Shown here piece after piece: positions 49,601 to 60,984 of a stretch of 64,000 nucleotides of DNA. Position numbers and translations under genes: made by a program. Below the pieces are notes generated by a model. The model worked only from the letters and a program-made list of their open reading frames with translations. It did not search any database and was not told the DNA's origin. The DNA comes from Isoetes taiwanensis (lineage: Eukaryota > Streptophyta > Lycopodiopsida > Isoetales > Isoetaceae), in the NCBI GenBank assembly GCA_021234155.1, contig JAJEKV010000001.1, forward strand, positions 31,696,177 to 31,760,176, read 5' to 3'. The first letter of the stretch is position 1; every line of letters starts with the position of its first letter.

Positions 49601-49752
49601 TCTTTTTGGCGAACCTCCTAGATTTTCACTGGCCTCCTAACTTTTATGTATGCTTTTCTGATGTCATTTGTGCCGCTGCAGCTAAAGAATATGTTGACGA
49701 ACTTGAGCTAATCATTGAAGATGCAAATAAAATTATCTCATTGAAGATTTAG
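46626..49752 (+). CDS. Spliced gene, last three exons, product unknown
   Basis: Exons 46626-46690, 49354-49484 and 49682-49752 have AG/GT borders and join in phase: the first ends in AG completed by G, the second ends in T completed by CT. The product reads VMVRLWFKTSRATLQFDYNM, then PPIDETSPIVARIFAQCPSS and ILTKYKESACRNLTTDGEVI, and ends KEYVDELELIIEDANKII followed by SLKI-stop (TAG 49750-49752). The acidic helical C-terminus is coiled-coil-like. An alternative acceptor at 49342 would add KCF but breaks phase. I cannot name the family. The large intron contains a three-unit Helentron-like array; upstream exons are not identified. Confidence 0.55.
47426..48796. mobile_element. Helentron-like (HINE-type) array, three tandem units
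   Basis: Same family as the array at 41.2-42.2 kb. Units start with ATTCTAGAATGGGACTCG at 47424, 48080 and 48441; the first is long (about 656 bases) and the next two short (about 361 and 356). Each unit ends with GTCCCATTCTAGAAT, then the CGATCC...GGATCG hairpin and ATGGG. Outer borders GTGAT|TCTAG and GGGAT|TTTTAA again fit a T|T target. It lies in an intron of the plus-strand gene. Confidence 0.7.
47624..47708 (+). other. Branched stem-loop inside the long Helentron-like unit
   Basis: TGCCGAAAGCTTATCAC pairs with GTGATAAACCTTCGGCA (two mismatches in 17) and encloses two smaller hairpins, one of them GGGTTTT-CGAGG-AAAAACCC. The matching segment in the other array (41354-41414) keeps the inner GCTTATCAC / GTGATAAGC pairing. 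Function unknown. Confidence 0.5.
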
Positions 49753-51284
49753 TCCAAAACCTTGCAAGGATAGGCATGGCATGTAACAAAGACGATGTGC
49801 AGGTTAGTGGAGAACTATGAAGTCGAGGTTTCCTTTGGATGTAAACGGTTACATGGTTTAACTGAATCAGTGGATTTGCTGCATCTGCTTTGTGGACATT
49901 TGTATTTGCCCTATGACTATTTTCATGTCTGTCTGAAGTCAAGATGGAACTATCCATTTGCAAAGATGAGCACTATTGCAAACCATATTTCCATCTATAT
50001 TTTGCAAAGGTTCCTTCCATTCCCTCTTCCAATTCCTAGCTTCCCATGTTGTCTTTACCTTGTCAATTACCTCATAAATTGAACTCTTTTTTGCGGCAAA
50101 TATCAGGGTTAAGTTCATTTCTTGTAAGTTGAAATGATAATGCAATTGGGGGAAAAAAGCAAGATATATTGGTAGAAGATCCACTACATCCACTCAACAA
50201 GATCCTTTCGAGCTTTAGCGCTGTTCTTAAAATAGTGTAAGCAAAAGATGATGTCTAGCACATTTACTAGTCTAGTATTTCTTTGTCTTTGTTTTTCCAA
50301 GTGGCATCTACTTAGAGTAGATTGCCTTCTTTCGATGTATTACGTCTATGGCATGGCATTTAACAGTAGTTTTGCATTTGATTAGGTTAGCTTGTTGATG
50401 AAAACATTATCAAAATATTTATAAGTTAAGGAATATTCAGACTAAGCATTGATATATTAAAGGATGGATTAAAACCATGAAAATGAATCTGCTAGCCATT
50501 AAACAAACAGGGGTACAAGTTATACTCAGTACTTGAACAACCTCTTCATCGACTTTATGATTATTTCTTGTTGAAACTACAAAATATCTGCAAATCAATA
50601 ATCATTTCCATGTAGTCAAATATAATATATGTGCTTGGATAGTGATGGTAATGTGCAATCCAAGAACCACTAGTGACTTTTGATTGAATTTAACATTCAA
50701 GTTATATGACGATGATGTATGTTTTACATGCGTGAAGCCATGTTATAATTTTGTAAAAGGACTTTTGTTGAAACTGTTAATAACAACTTTGTATCATATA
50801 AGAAGAAACTACTACCGGATGCACATGCATTGAATTCAACAAAAGACCATTTTACATTTTTTAAAATACCCTTATGGGCTTTTATGCCACGTAAGGGGTG
50901 ACGTGCAAGGCTTGGCAGTGGACTCATCGCGATGGAGATCCTTTGACTTAAAGCACCATTATCTTTCTTGCAGTACCTTGTTGTCTTGCTCTATGAAGTA
51001 ATGTTAGGTTACTTCATTGCATAAGAAGGCTAATGATCTATGGAAAGTGCAAATTACTGCTAACATTATTATTATGCATATATTCTATATCTTAGGTACA
51101 AATTCGATGTATTTGTAGGCATTGGTTTTGTTGATATGTATACGAGATATGACAGCACAATATATGAGATGTGACAACACAAGATATGATTGGTTGGTGT
51201 TTGATAAGTTAGTTTGTTTATCATTGTCTCATGGATTACAATGATTGTTGGATATGCTCATCAGTTGTTTGACTCCCCACCTAT
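49753..51284. other. AT-rich sequence downstream of the plus-strand gene
   Basis: Probably includes 3' untranslated sequence; GATGTGCAG|GTTAGT near 49800 is splice-like. No further gene recognised. Confidence 0.4.
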
Positions 51285-51503
51285 ACAACATGGCAACTGG
51301 GGAGCCCATTCAGCCTCCGGAATGGAAAGCGGCGGGCTGGATTCCGCTCAACAGGTCAAGAACAGGTAAACGGATCAAATTTTGCATCCTCCCCAGTTGC
51401 CATGTTGTGGGGGATGAAGTTGGGTCGCTGATTCCAGGACCCGCTCCCGGCTGCCGCCGGTCGCAGGACCCCCTGGAATCAGCTTCCCAACTTCCATCCC
51501 CCC
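51285..51503. repeat. Two adjacent strong hairpins in a GC-rich island
   Basis: Hairpin 1: ACAACATGGCAACTGGGGA (51285-51303) is perfectly inverted at 51390-51408. Hairpin 2: 51409-51438 pairs with 51472-51503 over about 30 bp with few mismatches (GTTGGG..GCTGATTCCAGG), closing a 33-base GC-rich loop. The island is sharply GC-richer than its AT-rich surroundings. It could be a small fold-back element or a microRNA-like precursor. Confidence 0.75.
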
Positions 51504-53300
51504 ATACAAAGTGTACTTTTATTGAATGCAATGATCTGTCTATATTTAGTTCCGGGATGATACAGATGCAATAAATCCTATTAGGTAAATACAAGTGAAA
51601 GGACCGAAACTTTTTTTTTTTTAATAATTGCAAGTGAAAAAAATTGGCACCAATAGCATGTAAGCTATTTAGTTGAGGCAGGACCTTATTACTCATTGCC
51701 AATTCCACCACGTGGTGAAATGTGTGGAGATCACTTATTGCAGCTAGCAGAGCATGCTACAAAGCATATAATGAATTTGGATCCATCTAATTCTGCATCC
51801 TCTGTGTCAGAGACTGGAAAAAAATATAAGAGTAGACTTTAAGCACCAAGGCTTGAAGATGAGCTTTGCAAATGGAGTATTGTTCACGTTCAACAATGGC
51901 CTTTATCAAGTTACATTCTTTTTTCTATATGCAGCTATACCAATATCTAGCATGTATTCTTTGCTATTTCATTTGGCTGTATGTTATGCTGATGATGAAA
52001 AGTTGATCTAGCAGAATGCATTTTGAGAAACAACATTCCGATCACAAGAAACATCCAACTTGAATATGTCCTTTCACAACGTGATAAGATAAAGTACATT
52101 TGTTCTTTATTTTTTTACGCATGCCTGAAGACCAATGCAAATACTAATGCCTAAACAAAAGATTAGTATAATCATACATAGTTCTTGCCAAGAAATGGGA
52201 TCGTGTACTGTTCAAAACAAATCGATGTAGTAGATAGAATAAACTGGCATGTGGCTGGACTTCTAACGATGGGGGAATTATACTATAGGCTGTTGACACG
52301 TAATTCTAGCATTTAGGATAGTGTCAAAAATTGCTGCAGATCAATCAAGATATATCTAGCAAGAACACTTCGATGTGTGCTGAATGATAGCACTAGTGTA
52401 AATACATTTTTTTATTTTATACACAATAAAAGTGTACTTGGCCGCATACATGGAATGATAAGATACTTATCCTTTTCTATATGCATAGATGCATCTCTCA
52501 CCATCTGTTGTGATTTGCTCTTTATACCCTCTTTGTCTCACTTTATACTTAAAGACGTGTGTAAGCAATCAAGTACAAGGCCAAGTTCAAGGTTTCTAAG
52601 GCTAGATGAAAACTCGATGATACCTCTGTACATATTTTTGTAGCTTATTTGCCCCATGGTGCATGAGCTGATCTCAGACATTGGATATTATGACAACAAA
52701 ATTTTTCTAAACTGAGAGCAAAGAGAACAAGAAAATGGAAGCAAAAGAAAGGTACGAGCATGCAAGTCCTTCATTTCCAATATATGTAAGTCCTTCACTT
52801 CCAACTTAGCAGATACATGTAAGTCCTCCACTTCCAACTTAGCAGAGCGGCCATGCTAACTAGTCTATCAATTCTCCCCATCCTTATAGATCATATGTTT
52901 TGTAATGGTAATTTTTTTTGTTTTTGCAATCGATCGAATAAAAACGTAGCCTTTATGAAGAGAGTGAGACATATCTGGTAGCATTAAAATCATCTAAAGC
53001 GAGTTAGAATCTTTAAGTTACAATATTTTAAATAAGTGTTATAAAAACAACTTAAATGAGTATAACTTGTAAATTTCAACTCCAATTTAAATGAATATCC
53101 CCTGGAAAGATCTTATTCTGGTTTATTATATTTGTAAAGACAACTTTTGAATTTGAGGAGCCACAAAAACTATGGAATTTATAAGTCATTGAATCCCTTG
53201 CTTTAGATTGCAAAGTGCTTAAAACCTCTAGGACTATGGATCAATAAAGAAAATCTGTTGTGCACAAGCCCAAGTAAAATGCAGTCCATGGGGTATAACT
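51504..53300. other. AT-rich intergenic sequence with a short tandem repeat
   Basis: Contains a T-run near 51610 and an imprecise repeat of GTAAGTCCT(T/C)CACTTCC (about 52760-52855, roughly 32-base period, three copies). No gene recognised. Confidence 0.5.
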
Positions 53301-53715
53301 ACATAAACTATTACATTTGACACTTCAAAATCAAGTTCCCCTTAAACCCCCTTTGGTTTGGGTGCATATTCACACGGAGGGTGACTTCGGACATTGAGAG
53401 CTGTTGGATAAGCATATATGCCCTTTATTCCTCATCTAGACTGTATATAGAGATCCTCGTTTGTGGAGTATGCCTTTACAAGTTTTGGTATACTGTATAA
53501 TACAGTTTGCAAAATACTATAAGATTTGACGCAATGTACTACATAGTGTTAATTTTGTACATGCATAATATAATTTCAGGGGCTCTCGCTGCCCTACGTC
53601 ACCACCCATGTGAATATGCACCCAAACCAAAGGGGGTTTAAGGGATAACTTATTTTTGAAGTGTTAAATGTGATGGTTATGTTGAATGTAAAATTTTTTT
53701 GGCCCCTTGGGGGCC
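53300..53715. mobile_element. Fold-back element, copy 2 (opposite orientation to copy 1)
   Basis: The inverted arms share CCTTTGGTTTGGGTGCATAT with the element at 2.6-3.2 kb. The right end carries the same A/T run and GGCCCCTTGGGGGCC palindrome (53701-53715) seen at the left end of copy 1. Interior pieces such as CTTATAGTATTTTGC and CCACAAACGAGGA are also shared on the opposite strand, so the two are one family. Confidence 0.7.
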
Positions 53716-55630
53716 TCGAGAATTGTAGCAAAGATTACCTACAATTGGGCCTACACCTTGTTCATGGAAAACATTCAAATCTTCGAATCAAATATACATC
53801 TTAATTTATAAAAGAAAGTAGAGAACATAGTTAATATAAAAGTTTCTGTGACCTTACAAGGTGCTTTCACATGTGCATGCAATGCTTTGCTTTTAAGGAT
53901 AGCTAAATGGAATAATATGATCTTTGATGAAAATCATTATAAAAGCTGGCAGGAGTTGCATGATATGCATCACTTCAATAGTGATAAGCTCTTTCATGTG
54001 GAAACAAATGGCATTGTTCTTATAAGTAGTATGCCAGAGTTGCATTTATGCAAAGATCATTGCGCATGTGTGTCCTTCCAATTTGGTAATCTCATGGGAG
54101 AGCTTGTTCTGCACAAATGAATATCTAGCATAATAAATAACACAATGAAAATATAACCATATAATAAAGAGGAACAAAAAGAAAGAGAACTTAATGTTTA
54201 ATGATGATAATTCAAGTCATGTAAATTAGGCACATCCCTAGTCGAGGCCAACCATTTGTGTATGTGCAGTCCAATAACTCCTATAACTATGGGTTAAAAT
54301 GTAACATTACACTTACAACTGTAGGTTAGAATGCAACACTACACGTGACATTTGCAGTCTAGAAACTTATGAATATCTTGAGCAAGAATATTAATATGTT
54401 GAAGGACTCCCTTCTGAAGAAGTATATTGTGGTTTTGGCCAAAATATTTGTTTGTCTCTATGCCAATGTCTGGAGAAAGAACTATTACAAATACAATATT
54501 AAGCAACTCGAGAAAACAACATGGCTGTAGTATCGACCGTGTAACAAGAAATAGCAAAGCATGAAGTATAAAACATGGAGGAAAATATATTGTTTTGCAT
54601 TTGTTTTGTGACAGAGAAAAAATTACTTCCTCTATGACTTAATGTGAAGCCATTCAGCAAGTACAACATGGCAAGTTGGATGAAATAGGAAATAATTTTG
54701 AACAGGCAAAGGGTTAGCTGAGCAATTCAAGCAACATACAATAAAATGACATAAATAATAGAAATGGTATCTTTGAATACCTGATTCAAGCAACATAGAG
54801 AACAAATGCATGTTCTTGAATGCCTGCTGTCTTCAATGACCTGTTTTTGAATATGCCACAGATAGATTGCCGTGCAATAACTGCCTAAAGAGCCATTTCA
54901 TCTGAACTTCTTTTCCACTTTGCCATCAAAATAATGCACGCCCGTTGTCCTTGTGTGCAATAGGTTGCATCAAATATTGCCTGAGTTGGGTTGCTAAAAA
55001 ACTGTTATTTTGGAGTGGAAGATGCCAAACCCTAAGTGATGAAGATGAATGTAGTTGTAGGTCAACTTCTACAAATGATTCCGCTCTGCTTAAAAAACGT
55101 ATATCGTATATATCATATTTGATTTTGTAAACATTAAAGGAGAAAATGCCGTATATCGTATATATCATATTTGATTCTGTAAACATTAAAGGAGAAAATG
55201 AGCTTTTGGCACAAATGTATTAGTGGCAGCCTGATGTCGGACTTTAAGAATCTATGCAAGAATCCCTCCAACGGCAATCCCTGCAAAGAATGTGAGCCTT
55301 AAGTAGCTTTTCTAGTACAAATATAGTAAGAATTTTCTAGAAAGAAGACAGAAATTCCTCTGCAAATCTACAGAAAATCATTATGAGGTAGCAATTACTA
55401 GGAGCACTTTAAATGAACTCTAAACAATGTAAAGTGCGCCCCATTGTTTCAGTAAGACATCTTAATATTGAATATCTTTCTGTAAGACATTGTAGTTTAA
55501 AAGTAGAGATGACTTCAAAACTTGTTAAAAGATTTTAAAGGATTTGTGCCTTTAGAGAAATTGTAAATCTATTTTATGATTAAGTTCCTATGATCATGCC
55601 ATTAATAGTTGCACAATGGTTGGTGCCATA
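53716..55630. other. AT-rich intergenic sequence with local duplications
   Basis: Includes a 31-base duplication near 54285-54350 (GGTTA(A/G)AATG(T/C)AACA) and the 52-base duplication listed separately. A 90-codon plus-strand frame at 53848-54120 has no recognised domain. Confidence 0.45.
55098..55201. repeat. 52-bp tandem duplication
   Basis: CGTATATCGTATATATCATA through GGAGAAAATG is repeated head to tail with one substitution (TTTTG/TTCTG). Confidence 0.9.
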
Positions 55631-55631
55631 A

Positions 55632-56870
55632 GTGTTGATGTTAATGGATGACATTGAAATTCTAGATTGGTGTCTAGAGTTTTGAGCAGTCGTTGGTGCT
55701 AGTGGTTGGAGTCGGTGCTTCAATGGAAACCTTGATCTTTTCTTACTCTTACCTTTATCTTAAAACTTAAATTTTATCTAGTAAATCTTAAGCTTTGTCA
55801 ATATATCTTAAAAGAATAATCAAATCCTCCCTGGATCTTTATCTTAATCTTTAGCCACAGCTGTTTTGATTGCCTTAAATAGTTGGTGCTATTAGTGAGA
55901 TCATAATCCTAGCCTTTGGCTCTTAAAATGGATTGAGTTGGTGCTCATGTACAAATTGAGTTAGTGCTCATGTACAAGTTGAATTGGTGCTTAATTTGTG
56001 GTTTACAACTGAGGTCAGTTGCTTCCAAAAAGAGAAGAATTATTATGTATGGTAGCTCGGAGGTGTGGTCTTGGACGTTAGTCTTGGTGGACTAACATGG
56101 GTGTGTAAGAATGGGAAAGTGTGGGCAATGCAAGGCAAATAAATGGCAAGGAAACTTTATAATGGTTATGGCCAAATAATACCTTGGAGCCAAAATATTA
56201 TTTAATGGTTAAAGTTTTAGAGTTTAAATATAGTTGAGCCAAGATAGTATCCTTACGTTTAAAAGTCAAAATATAAAAGGAACTAAAGCCAAAATTAGTT
56301 TGAAATGAAAAGATATAACTATTAAACTGTAAAAGAAACAATGGACATGAATAGTTATTATTGGACGACCACTTTTTGGACAAAACTACTTTAGCTTTAA
56401 CTCTAATTCGAATATCTCCTTGACCATGTGACCTCAATCATGTTTTGATAGATCTCCCTTGCACCGAGTGACCCGGTTGGGCAAGAACTACCAAAGACTG
56501 GTTAATGCATTTGGATCTAGCTCTAGGTTTGGTGAACTAAGAGCTTGACCAATCTGAGTTATTGGTGTAACTCATATCCTATGTTTATTAGATCTGAGCT
56601 TATTTGTCTTCTTATTTCATACTTAGATCATTTTGTCATTGCTATTGATTTATTCTGTGGATTGTGTAGCAAACCCGGACAGTTTACAGGTTATGAGATT
56701 ATGATTTGTTTTGAAAAAGTCTGGTAATCCGTTTAGAAGAGATAAAAGGTATGGTTCATTATTGTGAACCATAACAATTGGTATCAGAGCCAAGATTCAA
56801 TTCTCATGGCAACTTTGGTGTGTTCCACATGCTTGAGGGCAAGCATCTCGAGGAAGGGAAGGAATTGATA
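55632..56870 (+). mobile_element. Eroded LTR retrotransposon: LTR end, primer-binding site, purine tract
   Basis: TGGTATCAGAGCCA at 56779-56792 is the classic primer-binding site complementary to initiator tRNA-Met. It follows ATAACA, a plausible LTR 3' terminus, by two bases. Upstream, 55632 (TGTTGATG) is one possible LTR start, which is a guess. About 55 bases after the binding site a purine tract GAGGAAGGGAAGGAA resembles the end-of-pol/polypurine region, so the body may be deleted. No second LTR was found in the window. Confidence 0.5.
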
Positions 56871-57715
56871 TGGTCTATGGGGTATGGGATAAAGCCTGGA
56901 AAGGTTGGGGCCCATTGGATAATGATTTCCTTGAAGGATCCGCCCTTTTGGTGTGTTGGTTATCGCTAGAGGTGCTAGTGTGTAACACTTACAGTTAGAA
57001 GATATCCCAACTAGCTAGAAGATATCCCACCTGTGCCTATTCCAGAGGCAAGAAAGAACTGGGGCATTGTGGGATAGGCTTAACATTACTCCTTTATGTT
57101 CAATGGAAGATCCACCTATGAGGATTCAACCACCCTAAAAGTCGTCATAAGTCAGAATAGAAAAGACCACAATATAAACGACCTCAGGAACCCTCACAAA
57201 TCAAATATCTTACTTAAAGACAAGAAAGAGAGCATGTCTGTGAATTGATAATTTTTATCCCTTCCTGAAAACAGATCTTGACTCTGGAGCATAACGAGAT
57301 CCAAGCAACATCCCTTCAATAACTGGAACCCCTATCTTAACTTGACTGAGTACAACCGGTGCAGCAATGACCGCAAGAAGATGAAAATCAGCCTTAGAGA
57401 AACCCAGAGCCCCCAGCAATACTCAAAGTAAAAATAAAGTCAAACAGTTTCGTCATGCTCCTGCACACTTGAGACAGAGGAAAAAAATACTCGATAACCC
57501 TAAAATGAAGATCTCGAGGCTTGCATGCAGGCCTTATTAAAAAAAAAAGGCAAAGAAATAAAATAGAGGGGGGTAAACCATTGGGAATATGGAGACAATA
57601 AAGTGCTGAGTGCGCTCTAGAAATAATGATTAGTACACCTCGTGCAATACGACCAATAAATCATATAAAAACCATAGAAATAAACGTACAAAACTTTAAA
57701 AGAAACCCCCTGTTA
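56871..57715. other. AT-rich sequence, no gene recognised
   Basis: A doubled AGAAGATATCCCA(A/C)CT occurs at about 56997-57029. Nothing else supportable. Confidence 0.45.
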
Positions 57716-58225
57716 TTATGCTGGATTTTTGGAATATTTGCAAAATTGAGGGATATATTTTTCTAGGTTTTCTTTGATTGTTGCTGCCCTAATTTGCAGT
57801 CTTTGCAGACATCTCTCATTTCTAGCCCTCTTGGATGCCTTTGATTGCCTTTTATAAAACATGTAGCCCTTCCTTATACTCAACGGTTGCTCATCCATCA
57901 CTAAGTCTTCCACATGACCTTGGTGGGGCTTCAAGATATCTTCCTAAATTGAGGCTTCCAGGTTCTGCCCGTCTTTGTGAATAATATGTCTAATTCGCCA
58001 TCTTAGCTGAGCTTGAGACTCGAGCAGCCTAGAGCATACAATGAGATCACTGGAGGTCCTTTGGGACATGGTATCAACTTCGATAAGCAGCCTTCCAATG
58101 CCAACGCCTAGATGGTCATCCCCAAGCCTTTGATCATTGACATTATCAGATGGATCCACCACGGTTATGATTGCAAAACTGTCCTGGTGCACGGGTGCAC
58201 CATATAGCATTCTATCTTCCTCCAT
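57716..58225 (-). CDS. Hypothetical 170-codon frame with one internal TAG
   Basis: Two consecutive minus-strand frames are in the same register and separated only by a TAG at 57944-57946. The upstream part begins MEEDRMLYGAPVHQDSF and the downstream part is basic (QSKASKRARNERCLQRLQ). TTTAG could instead be a splice acceptor. No domain recognised; a retroelement gag or a host exon pair are both possible. Confidence 0.3.
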
Positions 58226-58801
58226 TGGAGCTTAGACATTGTTTCACACTTGCCATGCTTCTCTCAATTTTAGTTGGAGCCATTTCCTATATGGAAATAA
58301 ATTTCTAGTATATATTGGAAACACACTCCTAAATTAAAAAAACAATCAACAATTCAAAAAAAACATTGCACTAACATGTAACAATTAGCAGAATTAATTG
58401 CAATAACATCTAACATAAAGCTTAAAACCATTGTGCCATCGAACTCAACATCATTTCCAGAAATAACATCTAGCATAGAACGTAACATCTACCATATAAC
58501 ATAACATTATTTCCAAAAATTAAAAAATATGACATTAACAATAAAAATATTTTTCTCTAAGTTATACTTTAGCAGTCCATGTGGCGGTTGCTGAGCTTGT
58601 GTGCTGACGTAGCGTACGGCCAGACCATATGCCTGCCACATTAATCACAGCGCTTTATCTTTCGAATCAAGAAAGCCTCCAGATCTGCCATTATTTTTTG
58701 ACACTTTACTCTGTTCTTCGACTCCCACTCTGTTCTTCGACTCGCGCCTTCTTCCGTTTTTGGAAGTCGATCGAGGCGATATTGCAAGCTTCTTCTTCGT
58801 A

Positions 58802-58893
58802 TACGATGGTGGCAAGGTCTACAGATTGCGACGCATCCAGTGCCGAAGTCCTCGCTGAATCCTTCTCCTCGAAAGGCCGATACAGTTTGAGAA
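58802..58893 (+). CDS. Possible first coding exon
   Basis: ATG at 58802 opens MVARSTDCDASSAEVLAESF then SSKGRYSLRR, with a GTGAGG donor-like site at 58894 and a CT-rich leader upstream. The half-LINE inserted only about 35 bases into the presumed intron. No downstream exon was identified, so this is a tentative call. Confidence 0.3.
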
Positions 58894-58929
58894 GGAAGTG
58901 AGGGCTCTTTAGTAAGTTTTGCGCTATAA

Positions 58930-60802
58930 GGTCAAAATAACAATAAGGGGTTGAGAGGAGGAGGGAGATGGGCGCTCGTGAGTATGGCGCTTAGGGTTGC
59001 CAGCATCTATTTTTGTAAATTGAGCATTAGGCCGGATTTGGGCCTGTGTGATTTCGGCCACTTTTATTAGAGATGGGAAATTAAAGACAGATATTGCTTC
59101 AGCTTCTAAGGCTGCGGCAAAACGGCGTGAAGCTACCGCCACTTTGGTGATACGTGATCCCCCAGCTACTGTGCAAAAAGAGGTAAATAATTCAGTTGGA
59201 AGTTCTTTGCCATTGGTGGTGATTTCTCCAGGGGTTCTTGAAGAAAGGGATTTTCCTCCCTTACAAGGTGCTGCGAGTAAGGGAGCGAAAGTTAATGGGA
59301 ATTTGCATCAAACATGTACAGATTCTAGTCCTAATGTAGTTTCTCAGCCCCAGGCAAATGATAGTGCTTGAAAGTCATCTGATTCTTTTTCATATCAAAG
59401 ATTTAGTGATTGGCTTTGTAAAGATATATCTAGTGCATCTAGAAAGGCAAGGGTAGCAACTGCTTTACACGTATTGTCTGAAGGGAGTAAGGATGAGTTG
59501 TCCACGATCCTGAATACATTGAGAGCTCGACAGACTCAGCTTCAACAACAATTGCCTCTAGATGACATATTTTACTAGTCTGACTGTCAGAATGTAGTTC
59601 AAGCTTCTGGTATTCCTGTGGTTGAGGTGGACCATCAAGCTCATATTAAGTGTGCTGAGAACCTATCCTCATGTGCAGTCCTTGGATATTTTACTGGTGG
59701 CTATTTAGATTTTTCACGATTCTGTATTTGGTTATCTCGGCTTTTGAGACGCCTTCAACTTCCTCCTTTTCAGTCCATCAAGTTGTTGGTGAAAAACTTT
59801 GTTCTTATTATGTTTGAAAGTAATGGCCCAGTGGACTCTTTGGTATCAAGAGGGATTGATTCACTTGGTGGGGAGTATATGATGTATCAGTATTAGTCTC
59901 CTGGGTTTACACCAGATATGGTTCGCGCATTAAAGATGCCTTGCTGGTTCTCGATACCCAATCTTCCTCCTGATCTAATGGCCCATTAATTTCTAGTTGC
60001 AATTGCAACTGGTCTTGGGGTTCATATCTCACATTCCATCCTGAACGGTCAGAGGATTTGTGTTTCAATGCCAGTGGACTCGGCTTTACCAGATTGTATA
60101 GTGGTGAAAAGATTATGATTGGTATTGGACCTTAAGCTTTTGAACGGTCCAGAATTAGCCCCTTTGTTACCTGATAAGGAGGTTTTTGCTAGCTTTCTTC
60201 GAGGCACTCGTGCGTCTCAGGCATCTGTTCAACCTTCTTCTCAGGTTCAAGCTCCCGTTGTTACTTCTTTATCTATTCATGATCAACCTTTACCAGTTGT
60301 GTTGCGTTCCTAGTTCCATGGAAGGTGCTCTAATTCTAGTTCCGATGGTGCCATCCTTAGTGCCATCAGCTGTACCTGTAGCTCATTCTTCTCTCCATGT
60401 TGATGCTTCTTCCTCTCATGTTTCTGAGGTTGTTATGGCTGATGGTCCTAATCTTCTGTGCGCAAAAGAGTCATGGCAGGAGGTCAATTGGAAGAAGGTG
60501 GCAAGAAAAAAGTCTGTTATGTCATCTCACGAAGTTATCCCACCTCGTTCTATTCAATGGCATGATAATTTGATGTCTGCTAATGATCATCTTGATGTGA
60601 CAGAACATGTTGATTGTGATGAGGCCATTAAACGCCTCAAGGTGGCACAAGGAGTTTGAGTATATACTGCGTATGGGTGGTTTTGCTTAGTGGACTATTT
60701 CGTCCTCTAGGTTTTGAGTCCCATGTCACAGGTCCCTTGTATATATCTTGATTTTGCTTGATAATAGATTGTCGTCCTTCAAAAAAAAGAAAAAAAAAAG
60801 TC
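58930..60802 (+). mobile_element. ORF1-only (half) LINE with poly(A) and 13-bp target duplication
   Basis: Flanked by perfect 13-bp repeats TTTTGCGCTATAA at 58917-58929 and 60803-60815, with an A-rich tail at 60781-60799. The 3' end GATTGTCGTCCTTC just before the tail matches that of the LINE at 45.3-46.2 kb, so both belong to the same lineage. Only an ORF1 is present; there is no endonuclease or RT between it and the tail. It would depend on proteins from a full LINE. Confidence 0.85.
59048..60659 (+). pseudogene. LINE ORF1 with DUF4283-like domain, degenerate
   Basis: Reading across stops gives DFSRFCIWLSRLLRRL, LVKNFVLIMFESNGPVDSL, GFTPDMVRALKMPCWFSIPN-LPPDL and LVAIATGLG. This order (a nucleic-acid-binding fold followed by W-x-P-x-F and a P-x-W-x-x-I-x-N-LP motif) is typical of the DUF4283 region at the start of plant LINE ORF1. 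The tail is Ser/Val-rich and ends KRLKVAQGV-stop at 60657. At least four in-frame stops and no zinc knuckle are seen. Confidence 0.6.
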
Positions 60803-60815
60803 TTTTGCGCTATAA

Positions 60816-60980
60816 AATTTTTGTTTATGTTTCTGTAATCTGTGTTCTTACTTCCATATTGTTTTTATACTATTTAGAGGATCTCGCTAATCCCTTACAC
60901 TATTTCTAGCTCGACAAAACCATATTCTCGATTTGGAAGTTCTTGTTTGGAGGCCAATTCAGACTAGAGCTAGTCCCTCG
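60816..60980. other. Spacer between the half-LINE and the minisatellite
   Basis: Continuation of the presumed host intron after the target duplication. Nothing seen. Confidence 0.4.
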
Positions 60981-60984
60981 GTTT

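Noticed and set aside
51245-51574. 109-codon frame across the paired hairpins
   Set aside because: The frame is explained by the inverted repeats being stop-poor on both strands; no domain is present.
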